The notes under the pieces were generated by a model. That model did no database searches. It was not told where the DNA came from and saw only the letters and a list, made by a program, of their open reading frames with translations. Of a stretch of 64,000 bases of DNA, positions 11,128 through 22,128 are shown one piece after another (positions within the stretch are counted from its first letter, which is position 1; every line of letters begins with the position of its first letter). The stretch covers positions 2,991,001-3,055,000 of the forward strand of contig CAMPEX010000001.1 of the NCBI GenBank assembly GCA_946807835.1. The letters run 5' to 3'. The position numbers and the translations under genes were made by a program. The DNA is from Ailanthus altissimus (Eukaryota > Streptophyta > Magnoliopsida > Sapindales > Simaroubaceae).

Positions 11128-11480
11128 ACTTATTCAATATTGTTATATCAGTTGAGGATAAGGTGTATTCAAGATCAAGGGTTACATGAGATGCAATTGA
11201 CAAATGTTGTCTACCTGTTGAGTTTACAAAGGTCAATATTGCTACAGCATGAGGTTGGAGTAAATTTTAATGGGGCCTACTTCTCACTGTATAGTTTAAA
11301 AGAGTTTAAACTATCGTTTTCTCATTCGAGAGATTATCAAGATTATGTAAAGCAGTGAGAGGGAATTTTAAATTGAAAATTATATAATAGCTATACCTAT
11401 AATTTAAAATGTATTATTAGTGATTTAACAAATTTTGCTGGCATCTCCTATTTGTTTTGTCTTGTACAAGATTTGATTTG
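11128..11480 (+). other. leader of copia element A, second part
   Basis: Continues the leader after the gypsy insertion. Holds the third copy of the ATATTGCTACAG motif (11235-11254) and a perfect stem-loop at 11293-11312: arms AGTTTAAA and TTTAAACT around AGAG. The same hairpin with a GTG loop is kept in the leader of the other copia element at 50759-50777. Confidence 0.7.
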
Positions 11481-12330
11481 ATGGCCTCTACAAGCTCTTT
11501 GGTGTGTATACTGGATGCACACCAGCTCAAAAGCACCAAGAATTATTCAGATTGGCTCATGAATTTCAAAATTGTTCTAGATTCGAAGAGTCTCGGATAT
11601 GTTATTGATCAAAAATTACCCAAAGGTGTTTTTGATGATGCCACCCCTAAAGAGAGGGAGACATATCAGAAATGGTTGGATGACGATTTAAAAGTTAAAT
11701 CGTATATCCTCGCCTCGATGTCTACAGAGTTGCAACGGGAGCATGTCCATATAGACAGTGCTAGTTGCATAATGCTGCATTTGAAGGAGCTCTTTGACGA
11801 TCGACCTCAGGTCGAGTTGTTCAGAGTCGCCAAGGCATTCTTTTAGGCTAGACTGAGTTAAGGCAGTCCGGTTAGTCCCTATGTACTCAAGATGATTGGT
11901 TACATCGAGAAATTTGAGGCTATGGACATTTCTCTGAACTAACTTGGAGAATAGTTTGATTCTCCAATCGTTGCCAGGGTCATTTGCATAGTTTATTATG
12001 AACTTTAATATGTAAGGATTGACCCCAACTTATACTGAGATTCATAATTTGTTGAAGACAATGGAGGAGGACATGCGTAAAGGGGGCTTGACCCTCTTAG
12101 TCCAGGGTGCTTCATCTTCTACTCAAAGGGCTTTTGGGAAGTCCAAATGAAAAAAGAAGAAACAGAAGAAGCCACTCCAGATGGGTCTTTAGAGGTAGCA
12201 AATATCCAAGCCTCGTGAGAAGAAAGCAAAAGGAAAGTGTTTCTTTTGTGGCGAGGATAGGCACTGGAAGTACAACTGCCCGAGGAACCTTGCCACTATC
12301 AAGAAGACTCCCTCAGTTATGTGCTTAACC
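11481..12330 (+). pseudogene. copia element A Gag (broken)
   Basis: ATG at 11481 opens MASTSSLVCILDAHQLK, followed by the copia gag blocks NYSDWLMNFKIVLDSK and MSTELQREH. A stop at about 11844 replaces what looks like a Gln codon, and further breaks follow. A CCHC zinc knuckle can be read at about 12236-12290 (C-x2-C-x4-H-x4-C: CFFCGEDRHWKYNC). Gag coats and packages element RNA. Order and spacing match the decayed gag at about 51000-51300. Confidence 0.85.
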
Positions 12331-13700
12331 ATTATTAACATTTCTTTAACATTTGATGCTTGTACTAGCTGGGTATTAGATATCACATATTCTTCTCATA
12401 TCTGTAATATGTTGCAGGGAATGAAGGAAGTTATGATGCTACAGTCTGGAGAAGTGATGCTCAGAGCGGGAAATAGAGAGTTCCTATAGGTCCAAGCTGT
12501 TAGACATTTTTATTTGCTTCTCCCATGTAATAGAACAATTATTTTGTATAATTGTTATTATATACCCAATATCATCAGGCAACTTATATCCCTTCCTGTG
12601 TTTGACAGTGAAGGATATTGTGTAAATATGCGGAATCATTCTTTGTATTTATATGATATGTATGATATTTTATTAGTTGAGTGTCAGTTAGTCAATGGGT
12701 ATTATGTATTGGATATAGTGAGAAATGTTATGAATGTACAAGCTAGTTCTAGTAATAAACATCCAAGATCGAAAACTTTAAATGAAACTGAAATGTGGCA
12801 TATGAGATTAGGCCATATAGGCGTGAGACGCCTAACCCGTTTGGTTAAGGATGGTCAAATACCTGATTTGACCATGGAACCTTATCCAGTTTGTGAATCT
12901 TGTATTCAATGGAAGATGACCAAATCTCCATTTATTGGTATTGGACATCGTACCTCTAGTTTATTGGAACTGATACATAATGATGTATATGGTCCAATGA
13001 ATCATACTGCAATTGGTGGGTTTTGATACTTTGTAACCTTCATTGATGATTGGTCACGATATGGTTATGTGTTTCTTTTGAAACACAAGTCAGAAACCTT
13101 TGAAAAGCTCAAAGAATTTCGACTTGAAGTAGAAAAACAAACTAGCATGTGCATTAAATGCCTTTGATCAAATCGAGACAGTGAGTACATTAATTTTTTG
13201 GATTATTTAAAGGAGAATGGGATTCTCGCTCAATATAGTCCTTTGGAAACTTTGTAACACAATGGTGTTTCGAAAAGGAAGAATCGGACTTTATTGGATA
13301 TGGTCAAATCGATAATGAGCTTTACCAATCTTCCAGAATACCTGTGGGGTCATGCTCTAGAAACTGCTGCTCATATTCTAAACAAAGTTTCATCTAAAGC
13401 TGTTCCTACTACTCCACATGAGATGTTGACGGGTAGGAAATGAAGTCTTAAGTATCTTAAGATTTGGGGTTGTCCTACTTACGTAAGAGTTGTGCAACAG
13501 GATGAACTTGCACCCAGGAGGTACAAATACAAGTTCATTGGGTATCCCAAGAATTCAATGGGATACCAATTCTATAATCCAGATGAATGAAATGTGTTCG
13601 TTGTTCTGAATGCCACTTACCTTGAGAAACAGTTTCTAGAGGATCGTGGGGACTGTAAAAAGATTGTCCTTGATGAAGTCAATTAGGAACCTGATGAACT
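12331..13700 (+). pseudogene. copia element A protease and integrase (broken)
   Basis: Protease remnant WVLDITYSSHICN at about 12370 (copia consensus has D-T/S-G-A/C; here D-I-T). GAG_pre-integrase follows at about 12790 with MWHMRLGHIGVRRL and CESCIQWKMTKSPF (H-C-C finger). The integrase core shows FIDDWSRYGYV (first Asp), a second Asp in NRDSEY, and KRKNRTLLDMVKS where the family has E-R-R-N-R-T. The third catalytic residue is therefore Lys, not Glu, and the enzyme is inactive. Several in-frame stops occur (for example at 13024). The frame 12514-13026 is the longest open piece. Confidence 0.88.
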
Positions 13701-13849
13701 ATAAATGGATACTCAAGTTCAAGTGAGCAGTGCACCTTTAACACACCCTCCATGTAGGTTTGAAAGGATGTCTAGGCCATTTGTTAGGTATGGTCAGATG
13801 CCTGAATGTGTACTCAAAGTTTTCTTGTTAGAAGAAAATGATAATTTGA

Positions 13850-14745
13850 CTTATAAGGAGGCGATGTTAGATATCGACTAAAAAAAGTAGCACTAAGCCA
13901 TGAAATTCGAAATTGACTCTATGCATCAGAATTAAGTCTGGGACTTGGTTCAGCTTTCAGAAGGAATTGTTCATATTGGTTGTCAATGAATTTACAAATA
14001 GAAGAGAGGGCCTAATGAAAAGGTAGAAACCTTCAAGGCCTGACTGGTGGTAAAAGGTTATGCTCAGCGATTTGAGATCGATTAGGAGGAGAACTTTGCT
14101 CCGGTTGCGATGTTAAAGTCGATTAGGATCTTGTTGGCACTTATTGTATACTATAACTTTGAAATTTGACAGATGGATGTAAAGACGGTATTCTTGAATA
14201 GATACCTCGAGGAAGAGATATCCATGGAACAGCCTGAAGGTTTTACATTCAGCCAGACTTCTGGTCTAGTGTGCAAGCTAAAGAAGTCCATTTATGAACT
14301 TAAATAAGCCTCTTGGAGTTGGAATCATCGTTTTGATGAGGTAATCAAAAAGTCTGGTTTCATAAAAAATGAGGAAGAAGCTTGTGTTATAAGAGGGTCA
14401 GTGGGAGCATGCTGGTCTTCTTAGTTCTCTATGTAGATGATATACAGATCATTGGGAATGATATTGGTATATTGCAATCCACGAAAATCTATTTGAGTAA
14501 GAATTTCTCCTTGAAAGATTTGAGAGAGGTTTCTTATATAATGGGTATAAAGCTTTATAGAGATAGAGTTGGAAGCTAATAGGACTCTTACAGTTATCGT
14601 ACATCGATAACATATTGCAAAGGTATAATTTTACTAACTGTAAGAAAGTTAATGTACCTTTTAAATATCGTGTTCATCTTTTTAGGAAATTGTCTCCTCA
14701 GACGAAAGATGAAAGAGTTAGAATGTCTAACATACCATATGCATC
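13850..14745 (+). pseudogene. copia element A reverse transcriptase (broken, RNase H lost)
   Basis: Copia RT blocks in order: WDLVQLSEG, ENFAPVA, QMDVKTVFLN (family Q-x-D-V-K-T-A-F-L-N-G), EQPEGF, LKKSIYELK, and the catalytic LYVDDIQIIGND near 14430, then KDLREVSYIMGIKL. Many in-frame stops. Coding similarity ends at the block RMSNIPYASAI (about 14743), from which the sequence jumps straight into the middle of an LTR. The RNase H domain and the first part of the 3' LTR are therefore missing. Confidence 0.87.
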
Positions 14746-15132
14746 AGCTATAGACATCCTATGTTACCGTCAATGGAAGGTCCTCTCGAGTTGAGTAGTA
14801 TATGTGGTCCTTTAACCTGAGTTTCATACTTTAGTTCTACGTATTTTAGAGAACATTCATGTTCTGATCGCTAGGTGTCACTGGGTATGGTCTGATGCTC
14901 ATGAAGTTTGGTGTGTGTAGATATGGGATCCATCAGCTCTCATAGGGTACATGTATCCAGATGCTCCCAAATAGTATCTCAAGAAAATCTTATAACCATA
15001 AACAGTGAACTCGGGAAATGAGTTTCCACAGGGCTAGACAATATGGGAAAGAGTTTACTTATATTGTTCAATGAGATACCATTCTGAAGATAGGTTCATG
15101 GATGAACACATGGGGATTTGACGGTGTTGATT
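14746..15132 (+). repeat. fragment of copia 3' LTR
   Basis: Starts in mid-LTR (corresponds to about 3667 in the 5' LTR of element A) and runs to the block GATTTGACGGTGTTGA, corresponding to about 4050. Both LTR ends are missing. Its right edge is exactly the start of a Tekay-type LTR. Confidence 0.8.
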
Positions 15133-16522
15133 TGTACTATCCAATCCCTATTAGTAGTATCGGTGCCTAGATTTCAATATAGAGCAATAAAGACACCGCT
15201 GGGTTACCCGATTCTAACCCTATTAGAAATATTTTTTTTATTGTGTATGTGAGAGATATTAGACCTAATTTGGTAATTTCACACTCGGTTGGAGCGTCAG
15301 ATGACCCTAGAATATTTTTGAAAATTTTCTCTATTAGCTTGGAAAAAGAAAATTTTAATTTACTACATGAATTTTCATTTAAGGGTTATGTATGGAACAA
15401 GCCTTTGTTGAGAAACACAATCCATATGTTAGAGAATGGACCAATTAGAGGAAATTACATGGATTGACAAGTTGGGAATTATAGTTAGTTCCTTTGACTA
15501 TTCTAACTAGATAATTACAAAGGAACCAATTACATACATAGTTTTCAACTAATGGCAAATTAAAATTTAGAGTAAGTTGAGGGAAAATTGGACAATTAAG
15601 GGAGCACTATATAAAGATGGAATTGTGTAGAATTTTAGAGAGAGGAAAACAAAAACATTTTAGAGCAAAAGAGAAGCAAAATTCATCCAAGTGAAGAGGA
15701 GTGCTGCTATAGTAAAATTTTAAGATTTTTTCATGCTTAATCAAGCTAAAATAAGGTCAAATACAAGTTTCTAAGATCAATTGAAGCCTCCATTAGTGAA
15801 AATCCAAGATAAAGAGGTAAGAAAAGCATTGTTTTGTGATGATGATATGTGAACTTTCAAGATTACTTCAATTGATGTTCTTGTGTGTATTTTTGGATTA
15901 GATTGAGTTGAATTCTAGTGTGAAGCTTGAAGGAGTTATCAAATTGAAGAAATTGGCAAGGTAAGAATTAAGGTTTTGGGTGACTTTGATGTAGAGACTT
16001 CAATTAGTTGTAATTAGGACATTAAAATGAAATTGGCTTGATTTTAATGCAATTGGAGTAAGAAATTGATGAAAAAAAATGTGTTGGGTGGTGGATGTAA
16101 ATTCAGCCACTTTAGGGAAGTTGGGGTTGAGTTGTGTTTTAGTTGAATTATTGTGTATAAATGGTGTCTTATGTAAATTAAATATATATGGTTGATGAAA
16201 AATCAAAAATGAAGAAAATGGATATAATTGTCCATTGTGGTAAGGTGAAGGGCAATTATATCCAACCGAAGTTATAGGGTGTTAAGCAATTTTCTAGGCG
16301 TCGAATTGAATTAGATAAGATTAAATGGCTTCGTAAATGAAAATCGAAAAGTAGTATCCATCCGTGCTTTGTATGGCGATTAGAGTGTTTAGTAGTTAAA
16401 TGAGATTCTAGCGTTTAAATTGGTTCTAAATGTCATTTATGGCAGCGTGTAGGTGAAGAAAATCGAGACCTGTAACGGGAGCAGAAATCTAGAGCAAAAT
16501 TGAGCTCGGAGCAGTTATGAGT
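15133..16522 (+). repeat. 5' half of a Tekay-type gypsy LTR
   Basis: Starts TGTACTATCCAATCC and matches, in the opposite orientation, the first ~1,410 bp of the Tekay LTR that ends at 60760 (shared blocks: AGTAGTATCGGTGCC, TTAGACCTAATTTGG, GAGACCTGTAACGGGAGCAG). It stops in the AAAATCTATCAT block, about halfway through the LTR. The rest of the Tekay LTR is absent; an inverted copia LTR follows with a short ATCAT microhomology at the junction. The minus-strand frame 16206-16000 is shared with the other Tekay LTR copy and is probably not a gene. Confidence 0.85.
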
Positions 16523-18036
16523 GAAAATCTATCATGCATAAATATATATTATATTATTAAAACATATAATATTATAAAATAATATATTATAAAGAGATAT
16601 TTATGATTATTTAATAATTAAATAATCATAGTATGAAATGATCATTTTGCCCCTCATAAATAGTTACTAAGTCTACCCCCTAGTGGGTCTCACTAAATTT
16701 TACACTTGGATAAAGTCAATCGAGGGTCCACAATGCGCCACGTGTCATTATACAATCAGTAAATAATAATTATTAACTAATTATTGTATTTAACACTTAA
16801 ATACAGATATGTACATTTTTTGTGGTATTACTGAATATTGCTACATTAAACACTTTAATTCGGCATGTTGTCCCAGTGCACAACGAGTATACTCCATATC
16901 ACAGGACTCCCTAGGTCTACGCCCGATTCGTCAAATGGAACTATTCTATGAGTCCGTGAACAAAGCCCCCACACACATGTCACGTATATACAAATCAACG
17001 CATTGAACCATACAAGTTGAGGTTACAACACATACATATAATCCTTCCATCGAGATATCCTAGATGTGAGGGGATATAGATTATCACCGTCAAATCCCCT
17101 AGTGCTCATCCATGTCTTATCTCTAGACTAGTATCTCAATGAACAATATGTGCAAACTACTTTGCAATATTGTTCTACCTTGGCAGAATTCTTTTTCAGG
17201 ATTGATGCTTGTGGCCACAAGATTTTTTGAGACACAGTCTCGAAGTATTTGGATATCTAACTCCCCATACGAGCTGACGGACCCCATATATGTACGCATC
17301 GAACTCCATAAGCATTGGACCATACCTAGTGATACCCAGCGATCACACCATGAAAGGTCTGTGATATGGTGGAACCAAAGTGTGGTGAATCACTTAAAGC
17401 CCACCTTGGCACTCAGGTCAAAGAATCACGTATACTACTCAACTCGAGAGGACCCTCTGTTCACGGCTTACATAGGTTGTCTATTGGAGGCCCTCGTGAG
17501 TCTGTCCCATATCAAGTCCTAACTTGATACCCATATGCCAATACAAGCTCTAAGCTCACGGTCAACTATGCAAAACCATCTATACCCTGTAGGCACGAAA
17601 TATGCTGATATATATAAAAGTATCCATTGACAAACTCGCATCGGCAGAAATAGATCAAGGACAATTATTCGAGAACATACTTGTGTAACTAGCATTTTCT
17701 GGCACCCGATTGTAACTATGCAGTTACTAGTATATTCCCAGGTCTATGTCCCATTATAGACAAGGCTCAAACTCTTGGATCTGCTGAGTATTATAACCAG
17801 CTAACACTTAACTATGCTAACATTTAACATTTATATCTCTCAGTGTGGCTGAATATGAGCCCTAATCTAAACTCCTTTAGATTTGATCTGAACTCCTTGA
17901 GATCGTACAATGTTTGTACCGTTACATTGCATAGTACCATATAAATGGGTATTAGCGATTCAATAAGAATGTACACTTGTATAAATACACAAGTATATAT
18001 ACATTCAAGGATGGCATGTAAGCACCGACCCTAACA
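16523..18036 (-). repeat. inverted copia LTR fragment
   Basis: Reverse complement of the copia LTR family of element A: ends CCCTAACA at 18036 (= TGTTAGGG start) and contains the inverted GGGTCCACAATGCGCC and AAAATGATCATTTGCCC-like blocks that match 4190-4290. Only the 5' part of the LTR is present; it breaks in the TTATGCATGAT region, corresponding to about 4403. No target duplication found. Confidence 0.82.
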
Positions 18037-18631
18037 TGTACAACATGATAACATTTTTCATATTGGATGCCATGTCAATAATAAGGAATTTGATGATATA
18101 GTTCCCGAAGAGATACTTAATTTTTTACTACCAATAAAGGAATCAAGCACCAAGTCTACTTTATACTTGAAGCGTAAATTCCAAACAAGTCAGCCCATAG
18201 AAGCAATCCTAAAGAGACAAAGAAACTTCAAAGGCCAGTTATTGAACTCATGGAGAAGGGGTATTTGCATAAGTGCATGAGTTATTGTTTATTTTCAGTA
18301 TTGCTGATGCCTAAAAAGTATGGGTTATGGAGGATATGTGTTGATTGTCACACCATCAACTATATCACTATAAAGTTTAAGCAAGTCGTATTTCAGCCTA
18401 GGGATTGGGTTTGGGTGCATTTGCAAAGAAAAAATTTCTAGCTCAAAGGTGTTCTAAATTGCATCCAATGGGAGATGGTCCATTTCAAGTTATTGAAATG
18501 ATTAATAATGATGCTTACAAGTCAGACCCTCCAGGTGAGCATAATGTAAGTGCAAGCTTTAATATTATTGATTTAAGTCATTTTGATGTAAAAATAGATT
18601 TGAGGATCAATCATTTTCAAGAGAGGGGGAA
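18037..18631 (+). pseudogene. internally deleted gypsy pol: RT start fused to integrase end
   Basis: Plus-strand remnant of a CRM-like element (form D). An RT N-terminal block (KKYGLWRICVDCHTINYIT; family V-P-K-K-D-G-x-W-R-M-C-V-D) runs in frame into the integrase C-terminal block QPRDWVWVHLQRKNF, then GDGPFQVIEMINNDAYK and NVSASFNIIDLSHF. Everything between (RT palm, RNase H, integrase core) is missing. The copy at 55493-55812 on the minus strand has the same junction. The PPT-like GAGAGGGGGAA follows just before the LTR. Confidence 0.87.
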
Positions 18632-19399
18632 TGGTGTGAATCAAGCTGCAAAAGCTTCGTAATATCTGTTGAACATTAATAGGGGTCTAATGACAATGGC
18701 AAGAGCTAAGAAAATGAATGAAGCAATAAATGGGCTAATTGATGACGCATCAAATTCAAGTTCAAGATACTAATATTTTAGAATGGAGTATTTAAGATAA
18801 TTAATGGTGTCAATGAATTGCTAGAAGAGTAAAAGGCTCAAAGAAAGAAAATAAATTTCAAGGGCAATTATAGAATTCTAAGTTTTACAGCAAATGTTTC
18901 TAAGCTATCTAGATAAAGTTAAGAAGGAAAAGTCAGACACTTAATAGGTGAAGCTTGATATCTTTGTTGGAATTGAAGACATTAGTTAAGAAGAAAAATC
19001 AGACACTTAGTAGGTGAAGCTTAACATTTTTTTATGTAATTAAAGACTTCTCTTTTCAAATCAAGACTTAGGTACATGCTTGTTGAATTAGTAGAAATTA
19101 TGTTTGAATTTTATAATTAGATTTCTTGTGTTAGTTATAATTGTAAATTTGAATTTGTAACTTGACATTTAATACAGTCTCTATAAATACCCTCGGGTTT
19201 GAAGGATTTAGAAAGATATAATTTATGAAATAATATTTGTGAGAGCTTTTGTCTTATATTTTTCAGAGAACTTTTATTAGAACTTATCAAGATTTCATCT
19301 TGTGACATTCTTCTAGACTTATCACTCACAACTTCTAATCTACCTTGAGTGTGGCGTCTATAACTTTTTAAAGCTTTAGTTCTTATCTCTGATAGGTAA
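18632..19399 (+). repeat. LTR of gypsy form D, 3' end truncated
   Basis: Starts TGGTGTGAATCAAGC directly after the purine tract. It codes at its start for the basic tail with TMARAKKMNEAINGL, so pol ends within the LTR as in the 5708 element. Aligns with the inverted LTR 54574-55492; its last ~95 bp are missing. Confidence 0.8.
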
Positions 19400-19660
19400 T
19401 GGGAAATACATCATCAAGTTCCTTATGACAGTTACACCAATGTGGGGATCTAATGAAAATGGTAGTTCGATCGGTGAGTCATGCATGATGATTACACCAA
19501 TAGGTACTCTTTTATCATTAAAAAGTAACCTATAACACTTGTACCATTGACTCCAAAATAAATTCTCGAAGACCAACTCAAGACGTAAAAAGTGAGTGAA
19601 AAGAAAAAAGAAAAAGAGAGAGAGGCCAAAGCTGAGAGAAAGGGAAAAAACAAGAGGAGA
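19400..19660 (+). pseudogene. gypsy gag-pro fragment, plus orientation
   Basis: Corresponds to the region just after protease in CRM-like elements (blocks resembling W-Q-F-D and D-x-Y-T-N-R-Y-S-F, then a Lys/Glu-rich stretch KKKKRERPKLRERE). It is the inverted counterpart of 19812-20008. Heavily degraded; its junction with the preceding LTR is not a normal element boundary. Confidence 0.6.
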
Positions 19661-20008
19661 GAAAAAGAGAAATGTTTCTGACTTATCTCCTTTCGATGTA
19701 AGTGATTTTGCAAATGAATATTTGAAGACAAATCTTTGTCAAGAGGGAGAGAATGCTGCAAATGATGCAAACATTAAAAAAGTACCAATTTGGCCTCTCT
19801 CTTCTCTTTTTCTTTTGTCTCAGCTTTGGCCTTTCTCTTCTCTTTTTCTTTTATCTTTTTACTTGCTTTTTACATCTTGAATTGGTCTTCAAGAATTTAC
19901 TTTAGAATTAGTGGTACAAGTGTTATAAGCTATTTTTTCATGATAAAAGAGTAACTATTGGTGTAACCATCATGCGTGACTTGTCAATCAAACTGCCATG
20001 GTTATCCC
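19452..20008. repeat. long imperfect inverted repeat (hairpin-like)
   Basis: Arms of about 190 bp (19452-19645 and 19812-20008) are imperfect reverse complements, separated by about 165 bp. Matching blocks include TCATGCATGATG/CATCATGCGTGA, ACACTTGTACC/GGTACAAGTGT and GAAGACCAACTCAAGACG/ATCTTGAATTGGTCTTC. Both arms are the same gypsy protease-RT linker region in opposite orientations, so this marks the junction between two head-to-head remnants. Confidence 0.8.
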
Positions 20009-21750
20009 AATAAAAATTGACAAGCGTTCATAGGTACCATATCGCAAAGCACCTCATCCTCATACTTGCCAATAGAAAATGCCACCAACACTTATTTTGT
20101 TACGTTGACTTCTCTACAATTGTTTAGCCATTGAAGTCAATACAGTCATGGATGTTTCAAGGTTGGTAGAGCCAATTTCTCCACTAATTTGGTGCTTGCA
20201 ACATTGGTGCAAATCCCACCATCAACTATAATGATGCAAACTTTGCTGTTTAGGAAACATCGAGTATTGAACAAGTTTCCCGCTGATTGTTTTCTTCTTC
20301 CTTAACTTATATGCTAAGAGCTCGTCTTGCCACCAATGATTCTCCTTCCACCGCATATTGTCCTTCATAGTCATCTTCAAGAGGTGACATGTCATCTACA
20401 TTGTCCTCTAGCTCATCTTTTGACTTAATCTCCCATTGAGTGTTGATCACCATCACTCTTTTGTTTGAACAATGACTAACTATATGTCACCTGCCTTCGC
20501 ATTTGAAACACTTTATGTCACAAATTCTAGAAGTGGTGGATTCAGTTTTACCTTGTTTCAACGTTACAGCTTGTTTGGCATCCTTAGATGTCTCGAACTT
20601 AGGCTTAGTTGATGCAACTTAATCTCTTAAAGGCTAGTCTTCTTGAGTTTGTGGTAGGCATGCTTGATCCCCTTCTAATTATGTTCCTTCACTTCAATTG
20701 CTGCTCAACTTTGATAGCTTGGTGCACCATATCCATTAACTCCACATAATACTGCACCTCCACCACGTTTGTTATCTCTCATTTTAAGCCATGCAAGAAC
20801 TTAGCCATAGTGGCTTCTCTATTCTCCTCTACATTTTTTTGGATCATAGCAACCTCTATCTCTTTTTAGTATTCACAACGCTTTTGGATTCTTGAGTTAG
20901 ATGCTACAACTTATTGTACAACTCCTAATGGTATTAGCTAGGAATGAAGTGGCTTGTCATAATGGCCTTCATCTCATTCCATGTCTTAATAGGTCATTCA
21001 TGATTTCTCATTCTTTCCTTCAACAATTGATCCCACCAAACAATAACATAGTTAGTGAATTTAATTGCAGCCAGTTTTACCATTTTACCCTCGGAGTAGT
21101 TGTGATAATTGTAAATCATCTATATCTTTATCTCTCATTCGAGATATGTCTCAAGATCATTTTTACCTTAAAAGGGTGGAGTCTTCACCTTAATGCTTCC
21201 CAAGTCGTCATTCTGCCTAGGTTTTCCCCCCTAATGCCTATATCTCTATATTCATGCACAAATCTACCGTGGTTCATTGTTGGTTCATCTAGCTCATCCA
21301 ACTCCTCTTCATCTTCAACATATCTCTATTGTACCTCTCGTTGCACTCACCTATATGGTTGCCCAATGGGAGCATTTTGATATTACCCCTTATTTTCTAA
21401 CCTGTAGATCCTCTCATGAATTAACTCTAATTTGTTCCTCATCATCCACCTCATCTCGCCCAACAACGTGTGCAGCTATAGTTTAGGATTGGTTGGTTGT
21501 TGTACCTCTTCGGTTGATTTTTCTTCTTGATTGTGTAACATGTTTAGAATTTTCAAAAACATGGTTAAGGGCCTCACAAGCACTCCCTCATATGTTTCAC
21601 TTAAGAAAATTCACTCACTCTCGTATTGAGCACTCAAATGGATTTTTACCCTCTTATATTCTCACCACTCGTGTCTTATTTTCACCCTTAATTAGACTTA
21701 AGAACAATCGAGATTCAAGTGGCAATTCAAAATGAGAAGCAACTGAGACA
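19661..21750 (-). pseudogene. gypsy Gag-protease remnant (CRM-like)
   Basis: Minus-strand reading. Protease near 20220: IIVDGGICTNVAS with the D-G-G active site, then LQWLNN, DEVLCDMVPM and LLG-P-W-Q-F-D (about 19990). Upstream, at about 20540-20485, a decayed CCHC finger CFKCEGR-HIVSHC is followed by an acidic linker. Capsid sequence extends to about 21750 with many stops. No RT follows; the remnant ends at the hairpin junction. Same family as the 8553-10063 gag. Confidence 0.82.
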
Positions 21751-22128
21751 AGTCATAAGATTCAAGAAAAAATCCTTGAAAAACTGATGCTAGCAATCAA
21801 CGAAGATGATTAGAATTTTTTTTTGCAACAATTTGCAACAATTGTTGAAAGATGGATCAAAATTCAAAATTTCAATGAAGATGAATTTGCAACAATTTTC
21901 TGGCTTCCTTTTCTTTCTTTTCTTTTAAAGTTTTTTTTTAAACATCAGGAATACGAATATGAATTTACAACAAATTAGAATTTCCAAGATAGAACGCGGT
22001 CACAATTAGGATTTTTCTTAACTAAAACAATTTACCCAAGATTTAATGGAACAAACAATTAAATGGATAATTCAAACTTGCCTTAAAGCCAAAGTTTTAA
22101 TACAAACTAATATGAACCTCGCTAACAA
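21751..22128 (-). other. gypsy leader region with degenerate primer site
   Basis: Non-coding or too decayed to read. On the minus strand a degenerate match to TGGTATCAGAGG lies about 22112-22126, next to the LTR. Nothing else recognised. Confidence 0.45.

Noticed and set aside
12107..12328. Plus-strand frame overlapping the copia zinc knuckle
   Set aside because: Wrong frame; the CCHC finger is in another frame of the same gag.
16000..16206. Minus-strand open frame also found at 59649-59882 with similar protein sequence
   Set aside because: Both lie antisense in homologous halves of the Tekay LTR. Similarity follows from LTR homology; there is no start context or domain and length is only ~65 codons.
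20901..21735. Several plus-strand frames of 70-160 codons
   Set aside because: Antisense to gypsy gag, the longest is rich in Ser/Leu from complementing coding sequence; no recognisable domain.
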